Source: Pseudomonas sp. F(2018) (GTDB lineage Bacteria; Pseudomonadota; Gammaproteobacteria; Pseudomonadales; Pseudomonadaceae). Taken from it: a DNA stretch of 64,000 bases. Below the pieces are notes generated by a model, which did not search any database, was not told the origin of the DNA, and saw nothing but the letters and a program-made list of their open reading frames with translations. The stretch spans positions 1 to 64,000 of the forward strand of contig NZ_SCOM01000003.1 in the NCBI RefSeq assembly GCF_005508865.1, given 5' to 3'. Position numbers and translations under genes: made by a program. Below, piece after piece: positions 25,293 to 33,738 of this stretch. Position 1 is the stretch's first letter, and each line of letters begins with the position of its first letter.

Positions 25293-26526
25293 AGTCGAAC
25301 AGCGTCAGATCGTCGTCATCGGCGCCGGCCCGTCGGGCGCCATCGCCGCCGCCATCCTCAAGCGTCACGGCCACGATGTGCTGGTACTGGAGCGTCAGCG
25401 TTTCCCGCGCTTCTCCATCGGCGAGAGCCTGCTGTCGCACTGCCTGGACTTCGTCGAGGAGGCCGGCATGCTCGAGGCGGTGCAGGCCGCCGGCTTCCAG
25501 ACCAAGCACGGTGCGGCCTTCGCCTGGGGCGAGCGCTACACCGAGTTCGACTTCCGCGACAAGTTCACCGAAGGCCAGGGCTCGACCTACCAGGTGATTC
25601 GCGCCGACTTCGACAAGCTGCTGGCCGACCAGGCCGAGCTGCAGGGCGTGGAAATCCGCTACGAGGAAGAGATCTTCGCCGCCGACTTCGCGGGCGACTG
25701 CCCGCGCCTGTCGGTGCGCCGGCTGGCCGACGGCCACGAGTATGAAGTGGAGTGCGCCTTCGTGCTCGACGGCAGCGGCTACGGCCGCGTGCTGCCGCGT
25801 CTGCTCGACCTCGACACGCCGTCGTCCTTCCCGATCCGCCAGGCGGTGTTCACCCATATCGAGGACCGCATCGACCCGGCCTCCGGCTTCGACCGCGAGA
25901 AGATCCTGATCACTACCCATCCCAAGCTGCGTGATGTGTGGTTCTGGACCATTCCGTTCAGCAACGGCCGCTGCTCGCTGGGCGTGGTCTCCGCCGCCGA
26001 ACACTACGAGGGCTACCCCAAGGACCTCGATGCCTGCCTCAAGCAATTCGTCGCGGAAACGCCAAGCCTGGCCAAGGTCCTGGAGAACGCCGTGTGGGAC
26101 ACCCCGGCACGCGCCATCGGCGGCTACTCGGCCAACGTCAAGAGCCTGCATGGCCCAGGCTTCGCCCTGCTGGGCAACGCCGCCGAGTTCCTCGACCCGG
26201 TGTTCAGCTCCGGCGTGACCATCGCCATGCGCTCGGCGAGCATGGCCGCCGGCCTGCTGCATCGCCAGCTCAACGGCGAACAGATCGACTGGGAAAACCA
26301 GTTCGCCATCCCGCTCAAGCGCGGCGTGGATACGTTCCGCGTGTATGTGCAGGGTTGGTACGATGGCAGCTTCCAGGACGTGATCTTCTACGAGAAGGCC
26401 TCACCGGAAATCCGCCGCATGATCTGCTCGATCCTCGCCGGCTACGCCTGGGACGAGAAGAACCCCTATGTCGCCGAGCCCAAGCGCCGCCTGGGTGTGC
26501 TCGCCGAACTCTGCGCCATGAACTGA
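25279..26526 (+). CDS. Flavin-dependent halogenase-like FAD monooxygenase
   Basis: The 415-residue flavoprotein has an N-terminal FAD-binding GxGxxG (VVIGAGPSGAIAAAIL, ~12–27), the PRFSIGESLL segment, lysine K76 (FQTKHGAAF) in the position of the halogenase catalytic lysine, and the WxWxIP motif W221–P226 (DVWFWTIPF). A second FAD motif GFALLGNAAEFLDPVFSSGV follows at ~293. These are features of FAD-dependent halogenases, though the fold is shared with geranylgeranyl-reductase-like enzymes. Xanthomonadins are brominated aryl polyenes, so ring halogenation is plausible. The start at 25279 (KSPEVEQ) overlaps the previous gene by 14 bp. Confidence 0.75.
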   Translation: MKSPEVEQRQIVVIGAGPSGAIAAAILKRHGHDVLVLERQRFPRFSIGESLLSHCLDFVEEAGMLEAVQAAGFQTKHGAAFAWGERYTEFDFRDKFTEGQGSTYQVIRADFDKLLADQAELQGVEIRYEEEIFAADFAGDCPRLSVRRLADGHEYEVECAFVLDGSGYGRVLPRLLDLDTPSSFPIRQAVFTHIEDRIDPASGFDREKILITTHPKLRDVWFWTIPFSNGRCSLGVVSAAEHYEGYPKDLDACLKQFVAETPSLAKVLENAVWDTPARAIGGYSANVKSLHGPGFALLGNAAEFLDPVFSSGVTIAMRSASMAAGLLHRQLNGEQIDWENQFAIPLKRGVDTFRVYVQGWYDGSFQDVIFYEKASPEIRRMICSILAGYAWDEKNPYVAEPKRRLGVLAELCAMN

Positions 26527-26677
26527 AATGGTCTGCACAGTGCCTGCGCTTGCCGATGCGTCGTTAAAAACGGCTTCGGAATGCTCATTTACAACACGTA
26601 AACTGCGCTTCCTCAGCCATTTTTGCCTAGCCTCAGCGGCGCTCGGCGACTGTGCAAACCACTTCCTAAAGGAATAA
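26527..26677. other. Non-coding gap with inverted ends inside the aryl polyene operon
   Basis: This 151-bp gap has no credible ORF. AAAAACGGCT and AGCCATTTTT (one mismatch from a perfect 10-bp inverted repeat) flank about 40 bp of A+T-richer sequence between ~26565 and ~26624. It resembles a dispersed intergenic repeat rather than a promoter. The TAAAGGAATAA ribosome site of the methyltransferase gene closes the gap. Confidence 0.4.
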
Positions 26678-27394
26678 ATGTCGATGGAACGCGCCGCCGC
26701 CACCTACGTCGAGGAAACCCGCTTCGGCTTCTGGTTCCTGCAGAGCCACGTTTGGCAGCACCATGTGCTGCGCGTGGCGATCAACGACCTCAAGCGCCTG
26801 ATCGATGCGCCGCTGCCGCAGGCGCCGGTGCTGCTCGACACCGGCTGCGGCCAGGGCCGCTCGTTCGGCCTGCTGCAGGAGGCCTTCGCTCCGGCGCAGA
26901 TGATCGGCCTCGATGCCGACCCGTACAGCCTCGACTGCTCGCGCGCCGAGGCCGAGCGCCTGGGCCTCGACGTGCAGCTGATCGCCAGCGACTGTGCGGC
27001 CATCGACCTGCCCGACGCTTCCGTCGACATCCTGTTCTGCCACCAGACCTTCCATCACCTGGTCGAGCAGGAGCAGGCCCTGGCCGAGTTCTGGCGAGTG
27101 CTGAAACCGGGCGGCCTGCTGCTGTTCGCCGAGTCGACCAAGTTCTACATCGACACCTGGGTGATCCGCTGGCTGTTCCGCCATCCGATGCACGTGCAGA
27201 AGAGCGCCGAGGAATACCTGGGCATGCTGCGCCAGCAGGGCTTCCAGTTCGAGGAACGCAACGTCTCCTACCCCTATCTGTGGTGGAGCCGCTCCAAGGA
27301 CTTCGGCCTGCTGGAACGCTGGGGCATCGTCAAGGCCAAGCCGTTCGGCCAGCGTGACGAGACCCTGGTCAACGCGGTGGCACGCAAGCCGTGA
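26678..27394 (+). CDS. SAM-dependent methyltransferase (class I)
   Basis: The 238-residue cytoplasmic enzyme has a Rossmann SAM-binding core: motif I LLDTGCGQGRSFGLL (~48–62), a later acidic IGLDADPYSLDCS (~78) and post-motif LPDASVDILFCHQTFHHL. Related methyltransferases in aryl polyene clusters methylate the aryl ring or its hydroxyl; that role is inferred. It is preceded by the 151-bp non-coding gap and overlaps the lipoprotein gene by one to four bases. Confidence 0.85.
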   Translation: MSMERAAATYVEETRFGFWFLQSHVWQHHVLRVAINDLKRLIDAPLPQAPVLLDTGCGQGRSFGLLQEAFAPAQMIGLDADPYSLDCSRAEAERLGLDVQLIASDCAAIDLPDASVDILFCHQTFHHLVEQEQALAEFWRVLKPGGLLLFAESTKFYIDTWVIRWLFRHPMHVQKSAEEYLGMLRQQGFQFEERNVSYPYLWWSRSKDFGLLERWGIVKAKPFGQRDETLVNAVARKP

Positions 27395-27888
27395 TGCCTA
27401 GGGTTCTGCTACTCGCCCTCACGTTGCTGCTCGGCGCCTGCGCCGGGCATACGCCCGTGCCGGCGAGCAGCCCCGAGCTGAGCGCCGCACTGCCCATCAG
27501 CCTGCAGATCGAACGCACGCAGAGTGCTGAGCAACGCGACTGGCTGCTGGTGATCCAGGCCGAAGGTGAGGCCCTGCGCTGGTCGCTGTTCGACCCGCTC
27601 GGCGTGCCCCTGGCGCGCCAACTGCTGGAGCACGGCGAGTGGCGCAACGACGGCCTGCTGCCACCCAACGCCGAAGCGCGCGAGCTGTTCGCCGCCCTGC
27701 TGTTCGCCCTCACCACCGATGACGCGCTGACCGCCTACCCCGAGGGCAGCTGGCAGCGCGGCGCCGATGGTCAGCGCCGGCTTAACCCGGACTGGCGAAT
27801 CCGCTACCGTTCCGCACTGGACTTCACCCTCGCCGCACCGCAGCTCAGCTATCGGGTGCGCGCGCTGAACCAAGAAGAAGGCAACTGA
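27394..27888 (+). CDS. DUF3261 lipoprotein (ApeN-like)
   Basis: The 164-residue lipoprotein has a signal peptide ending in the lipobox LLGAC (Cys ~14) and a beta-rich domain of the DUF3261 type. The conserved W-x-L-FDPLG and PEGSW stretches are present. Such proteins occur with the MMPL and LolA-like proteins in aryl polyene loci and may receive the pigment at the outer membrane. ATG 27394 is used; GTG 27391 is equally possible and adds one residue. Its TGA overlaps the KS start by one base. Confidence 0.85.
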   Translation: MPRVLLLALTLLLGACAGHTPVPASSPELSAALPISLQIERTQSAEQRDWLLVIQAEGEALRWSLFDPLGVPLARQLLEHGEWRNDGLLPPNAEARELFAALLFALTTDDALTAYPEGSWQRGADGQRRLNPDWRIRYRSALDFTLAAPQLSYRVRALNQEEGN

Positions 27889-29105
27889 TGCCCCGCTCTA
27901 CAATGCCGAGCTATTTGAATGCCCTCGGCCTGCTGTGCGCCTTGGGCGAAGGCAAGCAGGCGGTGGCCGACGCGCTGCTGGCCGGCGACGCCTCCGGCAT
28001 GCGCGCCGAGGACGGCTGGGTCAGCGACCGCCGCCTCACCGTCGGCGCCGTACGTGCTCCCCTGCCGGCCATGCCAGAAGGCTTCGAGGCCGCCCATAGC
28101 CGCAACAACCAGCTGCTGCTGGCCGCCGCCCAGCAGATCGAACCCGAGCTGCGCGCCGCCATCGCCCGTTACGGCGCCGCCCGCGTCGGCCTGGTACTGG
28201 GCACCAGCACCTCGGGCATCCGCGAGGCCAGCGATGGCATCGCCCGCTTCCTCCATGAAGGCGAGCTGCCCGCCGAATACGACTACGCCCAACAAGAGAT
28301 GGCCGCGCCGGCCACCTTCCTCGCCGACTGGCTGCAACTGGCCGGCCCGGTGTACTGCCAGTCCACCGCCTGCACCTCCAGCGCGCGCGCCCTGCTCAGC
28401 GCCCATCGCCTGCTGCAACAAGGCCTGTGCGACGCGGTGATCTGCGGTGGGGTGGACAGCCTGTGCCGCCTGACACTCAATGGTTTCTCGGCCCTCGAAG
28501 CGGTGTCCGCCGAGCCGTGCAATCCCTTCTCGGTGAACCGCCACGGCATCAATATCGGCGAGGGCGCCGCGTTGTTCCTGATGACTCGCGAGAGTAGCCC
28601 GATCGCCTTCCTCGGCGGCGCCGCCACCTCCGATGCCCACCATATTTCCGCGCCGCACCCCGAGGGTCTCGGCGCCCGTGCGGCGATGCAGCAGGCCCTG
28701 GCCAACGCCGGCCTGGCTGCCACGGATATCGACTACCTCAACCTGCACGGCACCGCCACGGCGCACAACGACGCGATGGAGAGCAAGGCCGTGCGCGGCC
28801 TGTTCCCCGCTGGCGTGGCCTGCTCGTCGAGCAAGCCGCTGACCGGCCATACCCTTGGCGCCGCCGGTGCACTAGAAGCGGCCTTCTGCTGGCTCGTCTT
28901 AAGCGAACACAACCGCGACGGCCTGCTGCCGCCACACCTGTGGGACGGCCAGGCCGACCCGGCGCTGGAGCCCCTGCAACTGGTCGGCGCCGGTGATCAG
29001 CTGGCCCGCAGCAGTGGCCGCCGGCTGATGAGCAACTCCTTCGCCTTCGGCGGCAATAACGTGGCGCTGATCCTGGGTGATGCCCCAAAGGGAGACGCAC
29101 CATGA
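27888..29105 (+). CDS. Beta-ketoacyl-ACP synthase (ApeO-like), condensing partner of the CLF
   Basis: The 405-residue thiolase-fold enzyme has an intact triad C162 (QSTACTSSAR), H287 (NLHGTATAHND) and H321 (KPLTGHTLGAAG). It should perform polyene chain extension as a heterodimer with the Cys-less chain-length factor encoded at 12639. The C-terminal FAFGGNNVALIL is the usual KS ending. It overlaps the lipoprotein gene upstream and the dehydratase gene downstream by 4 bp. Confidence 0.93.
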   Translation: MPRSTMPSYLNALGLLCALGEGKQAVADALLAGDASGMRAEDGWVSDRRLTVGAVRAPLPAMPEGFEAAHSRNNQLLLAAAQQIEPELRAAIARYGAARVGLVLGTSTSGIREASDGIARFLHEGELPAEYDYAQQEMAAPATFLADWLQLAGPVYCQSTACTSSARALLSAHRLLQQGLCDAVICGGVDSLCRLTLNGFSALEAVSAEPCNPFSVNRHGINIGEGAALFLMTRESSPIAFLGGAATSDAHHISAPHPEGLGARAAMQQALANAGLAATDIDYLNLHGTATAHNDAMESKAVRGLFPAGVACSSSKPLTGHTLGAAGALEAAFCWLVLSEHNRDGLLPPHLWDGQADPALEPLQLVGAGDQLARSSGRRLMSNSFAFGGNNVALILGDAPKGDAP

Positions 29106-29563
29106 GCCTGTGGCCGATCGCCGAGCTGGTGCCGCACGCCGGCGATATGATCCTGATCGACGAAGTCGTCAGCTTCGGTGACGAAGACATCGAGACCCGT
29201 CTTACCGTGCGTCCCGGCGGCCTGTTCAGCCAGGCCGACGGCAGCCTGCCGGCCTGGGTCGGCGTCGAGCTGATGGCGCAGAGCATCGCCGCCTACGCCG
29301 GCTGCCAGGCGCGCCAGGCCGGCCTACCGGTGGAGCTGGGCTTCCTCCTCGGCACACGCAAGTTCGAGTGCAACGTCGAGCGCTTCCCGGCCGGCGCCGA
29401 GCTGCGCATCAAGGCCCTGCGCTCGCTGCAGGACGACAACGGCATGGGCGTGTTCGAGTGCCACCTCGACGGCCCGGATATCCACGCCGAGGCACGCCTC
29501 AATGTGTTCCGCCCGCCGGAAGTGGCGAGGTATCTACAAGAGCAGCAAGAGCAATCGCAATGA
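29102..29563 (+). CDS. Hotdog 3-hydroxyacyl-ACP dehydratase (ApeP-like)
   Basis: The 153-residue FabZ/FabA-like hotdog protein has the N-terminal LVPHAGDMILIDEV loop and the long central helix PAWVGVELMAQSIAAYAG with the family glutamate. The His in PHAGDM lies in the dehydratase active-site position. In the characterised aryl polyene system the two dehydratase subunits work as a pair; the partner here is the C-terminal domain of the ligase fusion at 15199. It overlaps the next gene by 4 bp. Confidence 0.88.
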   Translation: MSLWPIAELVPHAGDMILIDEVVSFGDEDIETRLTVRPGGLFSQADGSLPAWVGVELMAQSIAAYAGCQARQAGLPVELGFLLGTRKFECNVERFPAGAELRIKALRSLQDDNGMGVFECHLDGPDIHAEARLNVFRPPEVARYLQEQQEQSQ

Positions 29564-30288
29564 CTGAAACCATCCTGGTCACCGGCTCCAGCCGCGGCAT
29601 CGGCCGGGCCATCGCCCTGCGCCTGGCCCGCTCCGGTTACGACATCGTGCTGCACTGCCGCTCGCGCCGCGACGAGGCCGAGGCCGTGCAGGCGCAGATC
29701 GCCGAGCTCGGCCGGCAGGCGCGCATCCTGCAGTTCGACGTGTCCGACCGCGCCGCCTGCCGCGCGGCGCTGGAAGCCGATGTGGAACAGCACGGCGCCT
29801 ACTACGGCGTGGTGTGCAACGCCGGCCTGACCCGCGACGGTGCCTTCCCGGCGCTGAGCGACGACGACTGGGACCAGGTGCTGCGCACCAACCTGGACGG
29901 TTTCTACAACGTGCTGCACCCGCTGACCATGCCGATGATCCGCCGCCGCAAGGCCGGGCGCATCGTCTGCATCACCTCGGTCTCCGGGCTGATCGGCAAC
30001 CGTGGTCAGGTCAACTACAGCGCCTCCAAGGCCGGCGTGATCGGCGCGGCCAAGGCCCTGGCCATCGAGCTGGGCAAGCGCAAGATCACGGTCAACTGCG
30101 TGGCGCCTGGGCTGATCGACACCGAGATCCTCGACGAGCAGGTGCCGGTGGACGAGATCCTCAAGATGATTCCGGCTGCACGCATGGGCACCCCGGAAGA
30201 AGTGGCCGGCGCGGTGAATTTCCTGATGTCCGAGGAGGCGGCGTACATTACCCGCCAGGTCCTCGCGGTGAACGGTGGTTTGTGTTGA
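29560..30288 (+). CDS. 3-oxoacyl-ACP reductase, FabG family (ApeQ-like)
   Basis: The 242-residue short-chain dehydrogenase has the NADPH motif TGSSRGIG (~8–15), NAG at ~87 and the catalytic S140–Y153–K157 (YSASK). It reduces the 3-keto group after each condensation of the polyene chain. ATG 29560 overlaps the dehydratase stop; its own TGA overlaps the next ATG by one base. It is distinct from the housekeeping fabG because of its operon position. Confidence 0.94.
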   Translation: MTETILVTGSSRGIGRAIALRLARSGYDIVLHCRSRRDEAEAVQAQIAELGRQARILQFDVSDRAACRAALEADVEQHGAYYGVVCNAGLTRDGAFPALSDDDWDQVLRTNLDGFYNVLHPLTMPMIRRRKAGRIVCITSVSGLIGNRGQVNYSASKAGVIGAAKALAIELGKRKITVNCVAPGLIDTEILDEQVPVDEILKMIPAARMGTPEEVAGAVNFLMSEEAAYITRQVLAVNGGLC

Positions 30289-31514
30289 TGAAACGTGTAG
30301 TCGTCACCGGCATGGCCGGTATCACCTCGCTGGGCAGCGACTGGCCGACCATCTCGGCCGCCTTCAAGGAAGGCCGCAGCGGCATCCGCCGCATGGACGA
30401 GTGGGATCGCTTCACCGAGCTGAACACCCGCCTGGGTGGCCCGGTGGACGACTTCGTCCAGCCCAAGCACTGGTCGCGCAAGCAGACCCGCAGTATGGGC
30501 CGGGTGTCCAAGCTGGCGGTGTTCGCCGCCGAGCGCGCCCTGGAGCACGCCGGCCTGCTCGGCGATCCGTGCATCAGCGACGGCCGTATGGGCGTGGCCT
30601 GCGGCTCGTCCACCGGCAGCACCGACGAGATCAAGGCGTTCGGCAATATGCTGCTCAATTCCGTAGCAGACGGCCTTAACGCCAACTCCTATATCCGCAT
30701 GATGCCGCACACCACGGCGGCCAATATCAGCATCTTCTTCGGCCTCAAGGGCCGCCTGATTCCGACGTCCAGCGCCTGCACCAGCGGCAGCCAGGGCATC
30801 GGCTACGCCTACGAGGCGATCAAGTTCGGCCGCCTGAAGATGATGCTGGCCGGCGGCGCCGAGGAGCTGTGCCCGACCGAGGCCATGGTGTTCGACGCGC
30901 TGTACGCCACCAGCCTGAAGAACGACACCCCGCACCTGTCGCCACGCCCTTACGACGCCGGCCGCGACGGCCTAGTGATCGGCGAAGGCGCCGGCATCCT
31001 GGTGCTGGAGGAGCTGGAGCACGCGCTGGCGCGCGGTGCGACCATCCACGCCGAGATCGTCGGCTTCGGCTGCAACTCCGACGGCATCCACGCCACCAAG
31101 CCGGAGCAGGCAACCATGCGCGGCGCCATGGAGCTGGCCCTGGAAGATGCCGGCCTTGCGCCCTCCGCCATCGGCTACGTCAACGGCCACGGCACAGCCA
31201 CCGCCCAGGGCGACGTGGCCGAGAGCCTGGCCACCAGCAGCCTGTTCGGCCCACAGATGCCGATCAGCTCGCAGAAGAGTTTCTTTGGCCACACCCTGGG
31301 TGCCTGCGGCGCGCTGGAGTCCTGGTTCAGCATCGAGATGATGAACAGCGACAGCTACGTGCACACACTGAACCTGGACAACGTGGACCCGGAATGCGGC
31401 GAGCTGGACTACCTGCGCGGCGAATTCCGCCAGATGAGCCATCAGTACGTGATGAACAACAATTTCGCCTTCGGCGGGGTGAACACCTCGCTGATCTTCA
31501 AGCGCTGGAACTGA
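30288..31514 (+). CDS. Beta-ketoacyl-ACP synthase II type (ApeR-like)
   Basis: The 408-residue KS has C164 (PTSSACTSGSQG), the GHGTATAQGD histidine and FFGHTLGACG histidine, and ends NFAFGGVNTSLIF. Unlike the ApeO-like KS it should act as a homodimer; in the characterised aryl polyene pathway this second KS supports the early condensation steps. This is the last clear gene of the pigment cluster. A 23-bp gap leads to the next lipoprotein gene. Confidence 0.92.
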   Translation: MKRVVVTGMAGITSLGSDWPTISAAFKEGRSGIRRMDEWDRFTELNTRLGGPVDDFVQPKHWSRKQTRSMGRVSKLAVFAAERALEHAGLLGDPCISDGRMGVACGSSTGSTDEIKAFGNMLLNSVADGLNANSYIRMMPHTTAANISIFFGLKGRLIPTSSACTSGSQGIGYAYEAIKFGRLKMMLAGGAEELCPTEAMVFDALYATSLKNDTPHLSPRPYDAGRDGLVIGEGAGILVLEELEHALARGATIHAEIVGFGCNSDGIHATKPEQATMRGAMELALEDAGLAPSAIGYVNGHGTATAQGDVAESLATSSLFGPQMPISSQKSFFGHTLGACGALESWFSIEMMNSDSYVHTLNLDNVDPECGELDYLRGEFRQMSHQYVMNNNFAFGGVNTSLIFKRWN

Positions 31515-31537
31515 AAACAGACACAAGGAAGTCTCCC

Positions 31538-31936
31538 ATGCCCGCACTACTGCGCACCCTACTGCTCGGCCTGATCGTCTCCGGCCTGGCCGCCTGCAGC
31601 ACGCTGCAGCCCGTCGACACGCCAACCATCGAGCTGCCGCCGGGCTCGGCCATCAGCGATCCGCAGATCGAGCAGGCCATTCTCAATGCCCTGAATACCT
31701 ATCGCTGGCATGTCGGCCAGGTCCAGCCGGGGCGCGTGCAAGCCGATATCCTGGTGCGCGAACGCCACCAGGCGGCCATCACCATCGACTACAACCCGCG
31801 CGATATCTTCATTCGCTATCGCAGCAGCCAGGGTCTGGAGTACAAGAACGGCAAGATCCATCGCACCTACAATCGCTGGGTGAAGTACCTCAAGCTAGAG
31901 ATCGAACACCAGCTCAACCTTTCCCCCACCCCGTGA
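31538..31936 (+). CDS. Small exported lipoprotein, function unknown
   Basis: The 132-residue protein has a signal peptide and lipobox (SGLAAC, Cys ~20). The mature part has ISDPQIEQAILNAL and a basic C-terminal half (YKNGKIHRTYNRWV). Similar lipoproteins lie next to hemE in other Pseudomonas. It is 23 bp downstream of the last aryl polyene gene with a CAAGGAAG ribosome site, so it may be read through from that operon. No enzymatic motif. Confidence 0.75.
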   Translation: MPALLRTLLLGLIVSGLAACSTLQPVDTPTIELPPGSAISDPQIEQAILNALNTYRWHVGQVQPGRVQADILVRERHQAAITIDYNPRDIFIRYRSSQGLEYKNGKIHRTYNRWVKYLKLEIEHQLNLSPTP

Positions 31937-31957
31937 CCTTTCGTCAAGGAGACGACC

Positions 31958-32395
31958 ATGCAACTGAAAAACTGGACCCTGGCCGCCCTGCTCTTCGCTG
32001 TTATCCCGGGCATCAGCCAAGCGCGTGACACCACCCACTTCCTGCCGTTCGAGCAGGCCGTGCAGGAGGCCCTGAACGCCGGGCGCCTGGATGGCAGCGT
32101 GAAGTTCTACCTGGCCGGCAACCCGGTCAAGGCCAGCGTGGTCAAGTCCGGCGTGACCACCAGCCAGAAGACCAACGCCTTCAACAAGAGCGACGAAGGC
32201 GCCTGCTCCTGGGCCATGCAGTCCGCGCTGATCCGCATGCAGAACGCCGCCAAGCAGGCCGGCGCCAATGCCGTGGTCAACATCGTCAGCAACTACAAGA
32301 ACGTGGTCTATTCCGACGCGCAGAAGTACGAGTGCCACGCCGGCGCCATCATGGCCGGTGTCGCCCTGAAGGCCGACCTGGCCAACGTCAAATAA
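31958..32395 (+). CDS. Periplasmic protein, commonly mislabelled 'excinuclease ATPase subunit'
   Basis: The 145-residue protein has a signal peptide (TLAALLFAVIPGISQA, cleavage ~22) and a mature domain in which two cysteines (CSWAM and YECHAG) and a GANAVVNIVSNYKN strand are conserved, as in small heavy-metal/RcsF-like folds. There is no ATPase motif, so the common database label is misleading. Ribosome site CAAGGAGAC. It is followed 16 bp later by a strong terminator that ends this co-directional run. Confidence 0.75.
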   Translation: MQLKNWTLAALLFAVIPGISQARDTTHFLPFEQAVQEALNAGRLDGSVKFYLAGNPVKASVVKSGVTTSQKTNAFNKSDEGACSWAMQSALIRMQNAAKQAGANAVVNIVSNYKNVVYSDAQKYECHAGAIMAGVALKADLANVK

Positions 32396-32410
32396 GACGC
32401 TTGTCCGCCA

Positions 32411-32444
32411 TAAAAAAGGGCCGCATCAGCGGCCCTTTTTTTAT
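32411..32444. terminator. Bidirectional intrinsic terminator, exported protein / hemE
   Basis: AAAAAAGGGCCGC and GCGGCCCTTTTTTT form a 13-bp stem with an ATCA loop and T-runs on both strands. It lies between the convergent exported-protein gene and hemE. Confidence 0.92.
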
Positions 32445-32453
32445 GCGCCTGAA

Positions 32454-33524
32454 TCAGGCGTGGTACTGCGCCGACAGCTCGTGCACCGCCTCGAAGAAGG
32501 CCTTGGCATGCTGCGGATCGACTTCCGGGGTGATGCCGTGGCCGAGGTTGAAGACCTGGCCGCTGCCCTGGCCGAAGCTGGCCAGGATGCGCGCCACCTC
32601 GGCGCGAATGGCCTCGGGTTTCGCGTAGAGCACCGCGGGGTCCATATTGCCCTGCAGGGCGACTTTGCTGCCGACACGGGCGCGGGCGCTGCCGATATCG
32701 CAGGTCCAGTCCAGGCCCAGGGCCTCGGCGCCGGTCTCGGCCATGGACTCCAGCCACAGGCCGCCGCCCTTGGTGAACAGGATCACCGGTACGCGGCGAC
32801 CGTCGTGTTCGCGGATCAGGCCGTCGACGATCTGCTTCATGTAGCGCAGGGAGAATTCCTGGTAGGCCGCGGCCGACAGCGCGCCGCCCCAGGAATCGAA
32901 GATCTGCACGGCCTGGGCGCCGGCGCGGATCTGCCCGTTGAGGTAGGCGATGATCGACTGCGCCAGCTTGTCGAGCAGCGCGTGCATGGCTTGCGGGTTG
33001 TCGTAGAGCATCGCCTTGGACTTGCGGAAGTCGCGGCTGGAACCGCCCTCGACCATGTAGGTGGCCAGGGTCCAGGGGCTGCCGGAAAAGCCGATCAGCG
33101 GCACACGGCCGTTCAGCTCGCGGCGGATGTTGCGCACGGCGTCCATCACGTAGCCCAGGTCCTGCTCCGGATCGGGAATCGGCAGGGCCTCGATATCGGC
33201 CAGTGAACCGATCACTTTCTTGAAGCGCGGACCCTCGCCGGTCTCGAAGTACAGGCCCTGGCCCATGGCGTCGGGGATGGTGAGGATGTCGGAGAACAGG
33301 ATCGCTGCGTCCAGCTGCGGGTAGCGGTCCAGCGGCTGGATGGTGACCTCGCAGGCCAGCTCGGGATTCTTCATCAGGCTGACGAAGTCGCCAGCCTTGG
33401 CGCGGGTGGCGCGGTACTCTGGCAGGTAACGGCCGGCCTGACGCATCATCCACACGGGAGTGACGTCGACGGGTTGCTTGAGCAGGGCGCGCAGGAAACG
33501 GTCGTTCTTCAGGGCGGAGGACAT
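32454..33524 (-). CDS. hemE: Uroporphyrinogen III decarboxylase
   Basis: The 356-residue cytoplasmic enzyme of haem synthesis removes four carboxyl groups from uroporphyrinogen III. Family motifs: [16 protein letters not shown] (~22–37, substrate-binding arginines), [13 protein letters not shown] (~144–156) and the C-terminal [12 protein letters not shown]. Full length. It is in its conserved Pseudomonas place near gltD, but a cyanase gene intervenes. Confidence 0.97.
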   Translation of the reverse strand: MSSALKNDRFLRALLKQPVDVTPVWMMRQAGRYLPEYRATRAKAGDFVSLMKNPELACEVTIQPLDRYPQLDAAILFSDILTIPDAMGQGLYFETGEGPRFKKVIGSLADIEALPIPDPEQDLGYVMDAVRNIRRELNGRVPLIGFSGSPWTLATYMVEGGSSRDFRKSKAMLYDNPQAMHALLDKLAQSIIAYLNGQIRAGAQAVQIFDSWGGALSAAAYQEFSLRYMKQIVDGLIREHDGRRVPVILFTKGGGLWLESMAETGAEALGLDWTCDIGSARARVGSKVALQGNMDPAVLYAKPEAIRAEVARILASFGQGSGQVFNLGHGITPEVDPQHAKAFFEAVHELSAQYHA

Positions 33525-33680
33525 CGGCAGGGTTCCTGGAAATACGGCAGGGAAACTTAACGGCGGAGAATTGTGCGGGAGTCGGCCAGTGGCGTCCCCC
33601 TCCTCCGGGCGGGCCCTGGATCTCAGGTGCGCCGCGCACCGTGGCGCAGAAAAAGTGCGGGCATTTTCGCAGACCCAAAA

Positions 33681-33712
33681 ACAAAAGGCACGGCGAGCGC
33701 CGTGCCTTTTGT
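33681..33712. terminator. Intrinsic terminator of cynS
   Basis: ACAAAAGGCACGGC and GCCGTGCCTTTTGT make a perfect 14-bp stem with a GAGC loop and A/T runs on both arms. It lies 27 bp beyond the cynS stop and separates it from hemE. Confidence 0.9.
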
Positions 33713-33738
33713 CTATCGCGACCTTATGCCGCGCGTCG

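Noticed and set aside
31958..32395. Excinuclease ATPase subunit
   Set aside because: The name is a carried-over database label; the protein has a signal peptide and no Walker motifs.
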